From positions 1,002,001 to 1,066,000 of the forward strand of contig JAYJMM010000121.1 in NCBI GenBank assembly GCA_037349105.1: 64,000 nt of DNA. Direction: 5' to 3'. Shown one piece after another: positions 10,401-23,639 of this stretch (position 1 is its first letter; each line of letters starts with the position of its first letter). The notes under the pieces were generated by a model, which was not told the origin of the DNA, did not search any database, and worked only from the letters and a program-made list of their open reading frames with translations. Origin of the DNA: Limnomonas spitsbergensis. Taxonomy: Eukaryota; Chlorophyta; Chlorophyceae; Chlamydomonadales. The translations under genes were made by a program, and so were the position numbers.

Positions 10401-13400
10401 AACCCTCACCATTCTGCCCCCTAAACCCTTGCCACTCAATCCCCTAAACCCTCGCCACTCTGTCCATTAAACCCTCGCCGCTCTGTCCCCTAAACCCGTG
10501 CCACTTCATCCCCAAAACCCTCGCAACTCTGTCCCCCTAAACCCTGACCACTCTATCCCCTAAACCCTCGCCACTCTTGACCCCTTAACCCTCGCCACTC
10601 TGTCCCCTAAACCCTGGCCACTCAGTCCCCTAAACCCTCGCCACTCTATCCCCTAATACCTTGCCACTCTATCCCCTAAACCCTCGCCACTCTATCCCCT
10701 AAACCCTTGCCACTCTGTCCCCTAAGCCCTCGCCTCTCTGTCCCCTAAACTCTTGCCACTCTGTCCCCCAAACCCTCTCCTGTCTGTCCACTAAACCCTC
10801 GCCACTCTGTTCCCTAAACCCTCGCCACTCTATCCCCTAAACCCTTGCCACTCTGGCCCCTAAACCCTTGCCACTCAATCCCCTAAACCCTCGCCAATCT
10901 GTCCATTAAACCCTCGCCATTCTGTCCCCTTAACCCGTGTCTCTTCATCCCCAAAACCCTCACAACTCTGTCCCCCTAAACCCTGACCACTCTATCCCCT
11001 AAACCCTCGCCACTCTTGACCCCTTAACACTCGCCACTCTGTCCCCTAAACCCAGGCCACTGTATCCCCTCAACCCTCGCCTCTCTGACCTCTAAACCCT
11101 CGCCACTCTATCCCCTAAACCCTTGCCACTCAGTCCCCTAAACCCTCGCCTCTCTGTTCCCTAAACCCACGCCAATCTGTCCATTAAACCCTCGCCATTC
11201 TGTCCCCTAAACCCTGACTAAACACTTAATACCCAAAACCCTCGCAACTCTGTCCCCCTAAACCCTGGCCACTGTATCCCCTCAACCCTCGCCTCTCTGA
11301 CCTCTAAACCCTCGCCACTCTATCCCCTAAACCCTTGCCACTCTGTCCCCTAAGCCCTCGCCTCTCTGTCCCCTAAACTCTTGCCACTCTGTCCCCCAAA
11401 CCCTCGCCTGTCTGTTCCCTAAACCCTCGCCACTCTGTCCCCTAAACCCTCGCCACTCTATCCCCTAAACCCTTGCCACTCTGTCCCCTAAACCCTCGCC
11501 ACACAATCCCCCAAACCCTCGCCACTCTGACCCCTAAACCCTTGCCACTCTGTCCCCTAAACCCTCGCTTCTCTGTCCCCTACACACTTGCCGCTCAATC
11601 CCCTAAACCCTCACCACTCTGGCCCCTAAACCCTTGCCACTCAATCCCCTAAACCCTCGCCAATCTGTCCATTAAACCCTCGCCACTCTGTCCCCTTAAC
11701 CCGTGTCTCTTCATCCCCAAAACCCTCGCAACTCTGTCCCCCTAAACCCTGACCACTCTATCCCCTAAACCCTCGCCACTCTTGACCCCTTAACACTCGC
11801 CACTCTGTCCCCTAAACCCAGGCCACTGTATCCCCTCAACCCTCGCCTCTCTGACCTCTAAACCCTCGCCACTCTATCCCCTAAACCCTTGCCACTCAGT
11901 CCCCTAAACCCTCGCCTCTCTGTTCCCTAAACCCTCGTCTGTCTGTCCCCTAAACCCTCGCCACTCTGTCCCCTAAACCCTCGCAACTCTATCCCCTAAA
12001 CCCTCACCACTCTGTCCCCTAAACCCTCGCCACTCAATCCCCCAAACCCTCGCCATTCTGACCCCTAAACCCTTGCCACTCTGTCCACTAAACCCTCGCC
12101 TCTCTGTCCCCTACACACTTGCTACTCTGTCCCCTAAACCCTCGCTTCTCTGTCCCCTAAACCTTAACCACTCTGCCCCCTAAACCCTCGCCTGTCTGTC
12201 CCCTAAACCCTCGCCACTCTGTCCCCTAAACCCTCGCCACTCTATCCCCTAAACCCTCGCCACTCAATCCCCTAAACCCTCGCCACTCAATCCCCCAAAC
12301 CCTCGCCACTCTGACCCCTAAACCCTTTCCACTCTGTCCCCTAAACCCTCGCCTCTCTGTCCCCTACACACTTGCCAATCTGTCCCCTAAACCCTCGCCT
12401 CTCTGTCCCCTAAACCTTAACAACTCTGCCCCCTAAACCCTCGCCTCACTGTCCCCAAAACCCTGGCCTCTTTGTCCCCTAAACCCTTTCCATTCAATCC
12501 CCTAAACCCTCGCCACTCATTCCCCTAAACCCTCGCCGCTCAATCCCCTAAACCCTCACCATTCTGGCCCCTAAACCCTTGCCACTCAATCCCCTAAACC
12601 CTCGCCACTCTGTCCATTAAACCCTCGCCGCTCTGTCCCCTAAACCCGTGCCACTTCATCCCCAAAACCCTCGCAACTCTGTCCCCCTAAACCCTGACCA
12701 CTCTATCCCCTAAACCCTCGCCACTCTTGACCCCTTAACCCTCGCCACTCTGTCCCCTAAACCCTTGCCACTCAGTCCCCTAAACCCTCGCCACTCTATC
12801 CCCTAATACCTTGCCACTCTATCCCCTAAACCCTCGCCACTCTATCCCCTAAACCCTTGCCACTCTGTCCCCTAAGCCCTCGCCTCTCTGTCCCCTAAAC
12901 TCTTGCCACTCTGTCCCCCAAACCCTCTCCTGTCTGTCCACTAAACCCTCGCCACTCTGTTCCCTAAACCCTCGCCACTCTATCCCCTAAACCCTTGCCA
13001 CTCTGTCCCCTAAACCCTCGCCACACAATCCCCCAAACCCTCGCCACTCTGACCCCTAAACCCTTGCCACTCTGTCCCCTAAACCCTCGCTTCTCTGTCC
13101 CCTACACACTTGCCGCTCAATCCCCTAAACCCTCACCACTCTGGCCCCTAAACCCTTGCCACTCAATCCCCTAAACCCTCGCCAATCTGTCCATTAAACC
13201 CTCGCCATTCTGTCCCCTTAACCCGTGTCTCTTCATCCCCAAAACCCTCACAACTCTGTCCCCCTAAACCCTGACCACTCTATCCCCTAAACCCTCGCCA
13301 CTCTTGACCCCTTAACACTCGCCACTCTGTCCCCTAAACCCAGGCCACTGTATCCCCTCAACCCTCGCCTCTCTGACCTCTAAACCCTCGCCACTCTATC

Positions 13401-14040
13401 CCCTAAACCCTTGCCACTCAGTCCCCTAAACCCTCGCCTCTCTGTTCCCTAAACCCTCGCCTGTCTGTCCCCTAAACCCTCGCCACTCTGTCCCCTAAAC
13501 CCTCGCAACTCTATCCCCTAAACCCTCGCCACTCTGTCCCCTAAACCCTCGCCACTCAATCCCCCAAACCCTCGCCATTCTGACCCCTAAACCCTTGCCA
13601 CTCTGTCCACTAAACCCTCGCCTCTCTGTCCCCTACACACTTGCTACTCTGTCCCCTAAACCCTCGCTTCTCTGTCCCCTAAACCTTAACCACTCTGCCC
13701 CCTAAACCCTCGCCTGTCTGTCCCCTAAACCCTCGCCACTCTGTCCCCTAAACCCTCGCCAATCTATCCCCTAAACCCTCGCCACTCAATCCCCTAAACC
13801 CTCGCCACTCAATCCCCCAAACCCTCGCCACTCTGACCCCTAAACCCTTGCCACTCTGTCCCCTAAACCCTCGCCTCTCTGTCCCCTACACACTTGCCAA
13901 TCTGTCCCCTTAACCCTCGCCTCTCTGTCCCCTAAACCTTAACAACTCTGCCCCCTAAACCCTCGCCTCACTGTCCCCTAAACCCTGGCCTCTTTGTCCC
14001 CTAAACCCTTTCCATTCAATCCCCTAAACCCTCGCCACTC
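7490..14040. repeat. Higher-order repeat, period about 3.67 kb (two copies)
   Basis: The marker CCTGACTAAACACTTAATAC occurs at about 7541 and again at about 11213, a shift of 3672 bp. Landmark variants at 8330/12002 and 8985/12655 keep the same shift until about 14040, where the second copy breaks off. Within each copy a sub-period near 1.5 kb is seen: TTCATCCCCAAAACCCT markers at about 8036 and 9555, and at about 8985 and 10500. Confidence 0.7.
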
Positions 14041-14171
14041 ATTCCCCTAAACCCTCGCAACTCTATCCCCTAAACCCTCACCACTCTGTCCCCTAAACCC
14101 TCGCCACTCAATCCCCCAAACCCTCGCCATTCTGACCCCTAAACCCTTGCCACTCTGTCCACTAAACCCTC

Positions 14172-17100
14172 GCCTCTCTGTCCCCTACACACTTGCTACT
14201 CTGTCCCCTAAACCCTCGCTTCTCTGTCCCCTAAACCTTAACCACTCTGCCCCCTAAACCCTCGCCTCTCTGTCCCCTAAACCCTCGCCACTCTGTCCCC
14301 TAAACCCTCGCCACTCTATCCCCTAAACCCTCGCCACTCAATCCCCTAAACCCTCGCCACTCAATCCCCCAAACCCTCGCCACTCTGACCCCTAAACCCT
14401 TTCCACTCTGTCCCCTAAACCCTCGCCTCTCTGTCCCCTACACACTTGCCAATCTGTCCCCTAAACCCTCGCCTCTCTGTCCCCTAAACCTTAACAACTC
14501 TGCCCCCTAAACCCTCGCCTCACTGTCCCCAAAACCCTGGCCTCTTTGTCCCCTAAACCCTTTCCATTCAATCCCCTAAACCCTCGCCACTCATTCCCCT
14601 AAACCCTCGCCGCTCAATCCCCTAAACCCTCACCATTCTGGCCCCTAAACCCTTGCCACTCAATCCCCTAAACCCTCGCCACTCTGTCCATTAAACCCTC
14701 GCCGCTCTGTCCCCTAAACCCGTGCCACTTCATCCCCAAAACCCTCGCAACTCTGTCCCCCTAAACCCTGACCACTCTATCCCCTAAACCCTCGCCACTC
14801 TTGACCCCTTAACCCTCGCCACTCTGTCCCCTAAACCCTTGCCACTCAGTCCCCTAAACCCTCGCCACTCTATCCCCTAATACCTTGCCACTCTATCCCC
14901 TAAACCCTCGCCACTCTATCCCCTAAACCCTTGCCACTCTGTCCCCTAAGCCCTCGCCTCTCTGTCCCCTAAACTCTTGCCACTCTGTCCCCCAAACCCT
15001 CTCCTGTCTGTCCACTAAACCCTCGCCACTCTGTTCCCTAAACCCTCGCCACTCTATCCCCTAAACCCTTGCCACTCTGTCCCCTAAACCCTCGCCACAC
15101 AATCCCCCAAACCCTCGCCACTCTGACCCCTAAACCCTTGCCACTCTGTGCCCTAAACCCTCGCTTCTCTGTCCCCTACACACTTGCCGCTCAATCCCCT
15201 AAACCCTCACCACTCTGGCCCCTAAACCCTTGCCACTCAATCCCCTAAACCCTCGCCAATCTGTCCATTAAACCCTCGCCATTCTGTCCCCTTAACCCGT
15301 GTCTCTTCATCCCCAAAACCCTCACAACTCTGTCCCCCTAAACCCTGACCACTCTATCCCCTAAACCCTCGCCACTCTTGACCCCTTAACACTCGCCACT
15401 CTGTCCCCTAAACCCAGGCCACTGTATCCCCTCAACCCTCGCCTCTCTGACCTCTAAACCCTCGCCACTCTATCCCCTAAACCCTTGCCACTCAGTCCCC
15501 TAAACCCTCGCCTCTCTGTTCCCTAAACCCTCGCCTGTCTGTCCCCTAAACCCTCGCCACTCTGTCCCCTAAACCCTCGCAACTCTATCCCCTAAACCCT
15601 CGCCACTCTGTCCCCTAAACCCTCGCCACTCAATCCCCCAAACCCTCGCCATTCTGACCCCTAAACCCTTGCCACTCTGTCCACTAAACCCTCGCCTCTC
15701 TGTCCCCTACACACTTGCTACTCTGTCCCCTAAACCCTCGCTTCTCTGTCCCCTAAACCTTAACCACTCTGCCCCCTAAACCCTCGCCTGTCTGTCCCCT
15801 AAACCCTCGCCACTCTGTCCCCTAAACCCTCGCCAATCTATCCCCTAAACCCTCGCCACTCAATCCCCTAAACCCTCGCCACTCAATCCCCCAAACCCTC
15901 GCCACTCTGACCCCTAAACCCTTGCCACTCTGTCCCCTAAACCCTCGCCTCTCTGTCCCCTACACACTTGCCAATCTGTCCCCTTAACCCTCGCCTCTCT
16001 GTCCCCTAAACCTTAACAACTCTGCCCCCTAAACCCTCGCCTCACTGTCCCCTAAACCCTGGCCTCTTTGTCCCCTAAACCCTTTCCATTCAATCCCCTA
16101 AACCCTCGCCACTCATTCCCCTAAACCCTCGCCCCTCAATCCCCTAAACCCTCACCATTCTGCCCCCTAAACCCTTGCCACTCAATCCCCTAAACCCTCG
16201 CCACTCTGTCCATTAAACCCTCGCCGCTCTGTCCCCTAAACCCGTGCCACTTCATCCCCAAAACCCTCGCAACTCTGTCCCCCTAAACCCTGACCACTCT
16301 ATCCCCTAAACCCTCGCCACTCTTGACCCCTTAACCCTCGCCACTCTGTCCCCTAAACCCTGGCCACTCAGTCCCCTAAACCCTCGCCACTCTATCCCCT
16401 AATACCTTGCCACTCTATCCCCTAAACCCTCGCCACTCTATCCCCTAAACCCTTGCCACTCTGTCCCCTAAGCCCTCGCCTCTCTGTCCCCTAAACTCTT
16501 GCCACTCTGTCCCCCAAACCCTCTCCTGTCTGTCCACTAAACCCTCGCCACTCTGTTCCCTAAACCCTCGCCACTCTATCCCCTAAACCCTTGCCACTCT
16601 GGCCCCTAAACCCTTGCCACTCAATCCCCTAAACCCTCGCCAATCTGTCCATTAAACCCTCGCCATTCTGTCCCCTTAACCCGTGTCTCTTCATCCCCAA
16701 AACCCTCACAACTCTGTCCCCCTAAACCCTGACCACTCTATCCCCTTAACCCTCGCCACTCTTGACCCCTTAACACTCGCCACTCTGTCCCCTAAACCCA
16801 GGCCACTGTATCCCCTCAACCCTCGCCTCTCTGACCTCTAAACCCTCGCCACTCTATCCCCTAAACCCTTGCCACTCAGTCCCCTAAACCCTCGCCTCTC
16901 TGTTCCCTAAACCCTCGCCTGTCTGTCCCCTAAACCCTCGCCACTCTGTCCCCTAAACCCTCGCAACTCTATCCCCTAAACCCTCGCCACTCTGTCCCCT
17001 AAACCCTCGCCACTCAATCCCCCAAACCCTCGCCATTCTGACCCCTAAACCCTTGCCACTCTGTCCACTAAACCCTCGCCTCTCTGTCCCCTACACACTT

Positions 17101-20100
17101 GCTACTCTGTCCCCTAAACCCTCGCTTCTCTGTCCCCTAAACCTTAACCACTCTGCCCCCTAAACCCTCGCCTGTCTGTCCCCTAAACCCTCGCCACTCT
17201 GTCCCCTAAACCCTCGCCAATCTATCCCCTAAACCCTCGCCACTCAATCCCCTAAACCCTCGCCACTCAATCCCCCAAACCCTCGCCACTCTGACCCCTA
17301 AACCCTTGCCACTCTGTCCCCTAAACCCTCGCCTCTCTGTCCCCTACACACTTGCCAATCTGTCCCCTTAACCCTCGCCTCTCTGTCCCCTAAACCTTAA
17401 CAACTCTGCCCCCTAAACCCTCGCCTCACTGTCCCCTAAACCCTGGCCTCTTTGTCCCCTAAACCCTTTCCATTCAATCCCCTAAACCCTCGCCACTCAT
17501 TCCCCTAAACCCTCGCCCCTCAATCCCCTAAACCCTCACCATTCTGGCCCCTAAACCCTTGCCACTCAATCCCCTAAACCCTCGCCACTCTGTCCATTAA
17601 ACCCTCGCCGCTCTGTCCCCTAAACCCGTGCCACTTCATCCCCAAAACCCTCGCAACTCTGTCCCCCTAAACCCTGACCACTCTATCCCCTTAACCCTCG
17701 CCACTCTTGACCCCTTAACCCTCGCCACTCTGTCCCCTAAACCCTGGCCACTGTATCCCCTCAACCCTCGCCTCTCTGACCTCAAAACCCTCGCCACTCT
17801 ATCCCCTAAACCCTTGCCACTCTATCCCCTAAACCCTCGCCTCTCTGTCCCCTAAACCCTTGCCACTCTGTTACCCAAACCCTTGCCTGTCTGTCCCCTA
17901 AACCCTCGCCACTCTGTCCCCTAAACCCTTGCCACTCAGTCCCCTAAACCCTCGCCTCTCTGTTCCCTAAACCTTCGCCTGTCTGTCCTCTAAACCCTCG
18001 CCTCTCTGTCCCCTACACACTTGCTACTCTGTCCCCTAAACCCTCGCTTCTCTGTCCCCTAAACCTTAACCACTCTGCCCCCTAAACCCTCGCCACTCTG
18101 TCCATTAAACCCTCGCCACTCTGTCCCCTAAACCCTCGCCACTCTATCCCCTAAACCCTCGCCACTCAATCCCCTAAACCCTCGCCACTCAATCCCCCAA
18201 ACCCTCGCCACTCTGACCCCTAAACCCTTTCCACTCTGTCCCCTAAACCCTCGCCTCTCTGTCCCCTACACACTTGCCAATCTGTCCCCTAAACCCTCGC
18301 CTCTCTGTCCCCTAAACCTTAACAACTCTGCCCCCTAAACCCTCGCCTCACTGTCCCCAAAACCCTGGCCTCTTTGTCCCCTAAACCCTTTCCATTCAAT
18401 CCCCTAAACCCTCGCCACTCATTCCCCTAAACCCTCGCCGCTCAATCCCCTAAACCCTCACCATTCTGGCCCCTAAACCCTTGCCACTCAATCCCCTAAA
18501 CCCTCGCCACTCTGTCCATTAAACCCTCGCCGCTCTGTCCCCTAAACCCGTGCCACTTCATCCCCAAAACCCTCGCAACTCTGTCCCCCTAAACCCTGAC
18601 CACTCTATCCCCTAAACCCTCGCCACTCTTGACCCCTTAACCCTCGCCACTCTGTCCCCTAAACCCTTGCCACTCAGTCCCCTAAACCCTCGCCACTCTA
18701 TCCCCTAATACCTTGCCACTCTATCCCCTAAACCCTCGCCACTCTATCCCCTAAACCCTTGCCACTCTGTCCCCTAAGCCCTCGCCTCTCTGTCCCCTAA
18801 ACTCTTGCCACTCTGTCCCCCAAACCCTCTCCTGTCTGTCCACTAAACCCTCGCCACTCTGTTCCCTAAACCCTCGCCACTCTATCCCCTAAACCCTTGC
18901 CACTCTGTCCCCTAAACCCTCGCCACACAATCCCCCAAACCCTCGCCACTCTGACCCCTAAACCCTTGCCACTCTGTCCCCTAAACCCTCGCTTCTCTGT
19001 CCCCTACACACTTGCCGCTCAATCCCCTAAACCCTCACCACTCTGGCCCCTAAACCCTTGCCACTCAATCCCCTAAACCCTCGCCAATCTGTCCATTAAA
19101 CCCTCGCCATTCTGTCCCCTTAACCCGTGTCTCTTCATCCCCAAAACCCTCACAACTCTGTCCCCCTAAACCCTGACCACTCTATCCCCTAAACCCTCGC
19201 CACTCTTGACCCCTTAACACTCGCCACTCTGTCCCCTAAACCCAGGCCACTGTATCCCCTCAACCCTCGCCTCTCTGACCTCTAAACCCTCGCCACTCTA
19301 TCCCCTAAACCCTTGCCACTCAGTCCCCTAAACCCTCGCCTCTCTGTTCCCTAAACCCTCGCCTGTCTGTCCCCTAAACCCTCGCCACTCTGTCCCCTAA
19401 ACCCTCGCAACTCTATCCCCTAAATCCCCGCCACTCTGTCCCCTAAACCCTCGCCACTCAATCCCCCAAACCCTCGCCATTCTGACCCCTAAACCCTTGC
19501 CACTCTGTCCACTAAACCCTCGCCTCTCTGTCCCCTACACACTTGCTACTCTGTCCCCTAAACCCTCGCCTCTCTGTCCCCTAAACCTTAACCACTCTGC
19601 CCCCTAAACCCTCGCCTCTCTGTCCCCTAAACCCTCGCCACTCTGTCCCCTAAACCCTCGCCAATCTATCCCCTAAACCCTCGCCACTCAATCCCCTAAA
19701 CCCTCGCCACTCAATCCCCCAAACCCTCGCCACTCTGACCCCTAAACCCTTGCCACTCTGTCCCCTAAACCCTCGCCTCTCTGTCCCCTACACACTTGCC
19801 ACTCTGTCCCCTTAACCCTCGCCTCTCTGTCCCCTAAACCTTAACAACTCTGCCCCCTAAACCCTCGCCTCACTGTCCCCTAAACCCTGGCCTCTTTGTC
19901 CCCTAAACCCTTTCCATTCAATCCCCTAAACCCTCGCCACTCATTCCCCTAAACCCTCGCCCCTCAATCCCCTAAACCCTCACCATTCTGCCCCCTAAAC
20001 CCTTGCCACTCAATCCCCTAAACCCTCGCCACTCTGTCCATTAAACCCTCGCCGCTCTGTCCCCTAAACCCGTGCCACTTCATCCCCAAAACCCTCGCAA

Positions 20101-21830
20101 CTCTGTCCCCCTAAACCCTGACCACTCTATCCCCTAAACCCTCGCCACTCTTGACCCCTTAACCCTCGCCACTCTGTCCCCTAAACCCTGGCCACTCAGT
20201 CCCCTAAACCCTCGCCACTCTATCCCCTAATACCTTGCCACTCTATCCCCTAAACCCTCGCCACTCTATCCCCTAAACCCTTGCCACTCTGTCCCCTAAG
20301 CCCTCGCCTCTCTGTCCCCTAAACTCTTGCCACTCTGTCCCCCAAACCCTCTCCTGTCTGTCCACTAAACCCTCGCCACTCTGTTCCCTAAACCCTCGCC
20401 ACTCTATCCCCTAAACCCTTGCCACTCTGGCCCCTAAACCCTTGCCACTCAATCCCCTAAACCCTCGCCAATCTGTCCATTAAACCCTCGCCATTCTGTC
20501 CCCTTAACCCGTGTCTCTTCATCCCCAAAACCCTCACAACTCTGTCCCCCTAAACCCTGACCACTCTATCCCCTAAACCCTCGCCACTCTTGACCCCTTA
20601 ACACTCGCCACTCTGTCCCCTAAACCCAGGCCACTGTATCCCCTCAACCCTCGCCTCTCTGACCTCTAAACCCTCGCCACTCTATCCCCTAAACCCTTGC
20701 CACTCAGTCCCCTAAACCCTCGCCTCTCTGTTCCCTAAACCCTCGCCTGTCTGTCCCCTAAACCCTCGCCACTCTGTCCCCTAAACCCTCGCAACTCTAT
20801 CCCCTAAACCCTCGCCACTCTGTCCCCTAAACCCTCGCCACTCAATCCCCCAAACCCTCGCCATTCTGACCCCTAAACCCTTGCCACTCTGTCCACTAAA
20901 CCCTCGCCTCTCTGTCCCCTACACACTTGCTACTCTGTCCCCTAAACCCTCGCTTCTCTGTCCCCTAAACCTTAACCACTCTGCCCCCTAAACCCTCGCC
21001 TGTCTGTCCCCTAAACCCTCGCCACTCTGTCCCCTAAACCCTCGCCAATCTATCCCCTAAACCCTCGCCACTCAATCCCCTAAACCCTCGCCACTCAATC
21101 CCCCAAACCCTCGCCACTCTGACCCCTAAACCCTTGCCACTCTGTCCCCTAAACCCTCGCCTCTCTGTCCCCTACACACTTGCCAATCTGTCCCCTTAAC
21201 CCTCGCCTCTCTGTCCCCTAAACCTTAACAACTCTGCCCCCTAAACCCTCGCCTCACTGTCCCCTAAACCCTGGCCTCTTTGTCCCCTAAACCCTTTCCA
21301 TTCAATCCCCTAAACCCTCGCCACTCATTCCCCTAAACCCTCGCCCCTCAATCCCCTAAACCCTCACCATTCTGGCCCCTAAACCCTTGCCACTCAATCC
21401 CCTAAACCCTCGCCACTCTGTCCATTAAACCCTCGCCGCTCTGTCCCCTAAACCCGTGCCACTTCATCCCCAAAACCCTCGCAACTCTGTCCCCCTAAAC
21501 CCTGACCACTCTATCCCCTTAACCCTCGCCACTCTTGACCCCTTAACCCTCGCCACTCTGTCCCCTAAACCCTGGCCACTGTATCCCCTCAACCCTCGCC
21601 TCTCTGACCTCAAAACCCTCGCCACTCTATCCCCTAAACCCTTGCCACTCTATCCCCTAAACCCTCGCCTCTCTGTCCCCTAAACCCTTGCCACTCTGTT
21701 ACCCAAACCCTTGCCTGTCTGTCCCCTAAACCCTCGCCACTCTGTCCCCTAAACCCTTGCCACTCAGTCCCCTAAACCCTCGCCACTCTGTCCCCTAAAC
21801 CCTCGCCACTCTGTCCCCTAAACCCTCGCC
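14172..21830. repeat. Higher-order repeat, period about 3.83 kb (two copies)
   Basis: Segments from about 14172 and from about 18001 match with a shift of 3828-3830 bp. The 228-bp stretches at 17628-17855 and 21456-21683 encode identical peptides, and variant landmarks at 14725/18555, 15300/19130 and 16680/20515 follow. A third partial copy starts near 21967, and a further duplication of about 420 bp lies at 22165-23010. Confidence 0.7.
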
Positions 21831-23639
21831 ACTCTGTCCCCTAAACCCTCGCCTCTCTGTCCCCTAAACCCTCGCCACTCTGTCCCCTAAACCCTCGTCA
21901 CTCAATCCCCCAAACCCTCGCCACTCTGACCCCTAAACCTTCGCCTGTCTGTCCACTAAACCCTCGCCTCTCTGTCCCCTACACACTTGCTACTCTGTCC
22001 CCTAAACCCTCGCCTCTCTGTCCCCTAAACCTTAACCACTCTGCCCCCTAAACCCTCGCCTGTCTGTCCCCTAAACCCTCGCCACTCTGTCCCCTAAACC
22101 CTCGCCACTCTATCCCCTAAACCCTCGCCACTCAATCCCCTAAACCCTCGCCACTCAATCCCCCAAACCCTCGCCACTCTGACCCCTAAACCCTTGCCAC
22201 TCTGTCCCCTAAACCCTCGCCTCTCTGTCCCCTACACACTTGCCAATCTGTCCCCTAAACCCTCGCCTCTCTGTCCCCTAAACCTTAACAACTCTGCCCC
22301 CTAAACCCTCGCCTCACTGTCCCCTAAACCCTGGCCTCTTTGTCCCCTAAACCCTTTCCATTCAATCCCCTAAACCCTCGCCACTCATTCCCCTAAACCC
22401 TCGCCCCTCAATCCCCTAAACCCTCACCATTCTGGCCCCTAAACCCTTGCCACTCAATCCCCTAAACCCTCGCCACTCTGTCCATTAAACCCTCGCCACT
22501 CTGTCCCCTAAACCCGTGCCACTTCATCCCCAAAACCCTCGCAACTCTGTCCCCCTAAACCCTGACCACTCTATCCCCTAAACTCTCGCCACCCTGACCC
22601 CTAAACCCTTGCCACTCTGTCCCCTAAACCCTCGCCTCTCTGTCCCCTACACACTTGCCAATCTGTCCCCTAAACCCTCGCCTCTCTGTCCCCTAAACCT
22701 TAACAACTCTGCCCCCTAAACCCTCGCCTCACTGTCCCCTAAACCCTGGCCTCTTTGTCCCCTAAACCCTTTCCATTCAATCCCCTAAACCCTCGCCACT
22801 CATTCCCCTAAACCCTCGCCCCTCAATCCCCTAAACCCTCACCATTCTGGCCCCTAAACCCTTGCCACTCAATCCCCTAAACCCTCGCCACTCTGTCCAT
22901 TAAACCCTCGCCACTCTGTCCCCTAAACCCGTGCCACTTCATCCCCAAAACCCTCGCAACTCTGTCCCCCTAAACCCTGACCACTCTATCCCCTAAACCC
23001 TCGCCACTCTTGACCCCTTAACCCTCGCCACTCTGTCCCCTAAACCCTGGCCACTGTATCCCCTCACCCCTCGCCTCTCTGACCTCTAAACCCTCGCCAC
23101 TCTATCCCCTAAACCCTTGCCACTCTATCCCCTAAACCCTCGCCTCTCTGTCCCCTAAACCCTTGCCACTCTGTCCCCCAAACCCTTGCCTGTCTGTCCC
23201 CTAAACCCTCGCCACTCTGTCCTCTAAACCCTTGCCACTCTGTCCCTAAAACCCTCGCCTGTCTGTCCCCTAAACCCTTGCCACTCTGTCCCCTAAACCC
23301 TCGCCACTCTGTCCCCCAAACCCTCGCAAATCTGTCCCCCAAACCCTTGCCACTCTGTCCTCAAAACCCTCGCCTCTCTGTCCCCTAAACCCTCGCCACT
23401 CTGTCCCCCAAATCCTCCCCACTCTGTCCCCTAAACCCTCGCCACTCTGTCCCCTAAACCCTCGCCGCTCAATCCCCTAGTCCCTTGCCAGTCCGTCCCC
23501 TACGCCCTCGCCTCTCTGTCCCCTAAACCCTTGCCACTCTCTCCCCTAAACCCTCGCCTCCCTGTTCCCTAAACCCTCGCCAATCTGACCCCTTAACCCT
23601 GGCCATTCAATCCCCTAAGCACTCGTCACTCTGTCCCCT

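Noticed and set aside
17628..21683. Two identical 75-residue ORFs in the satellite
   Set aside because: They arise from a run of degenerate monomers copied by the 3.83-kb higher-order repeat. There is no coding context.
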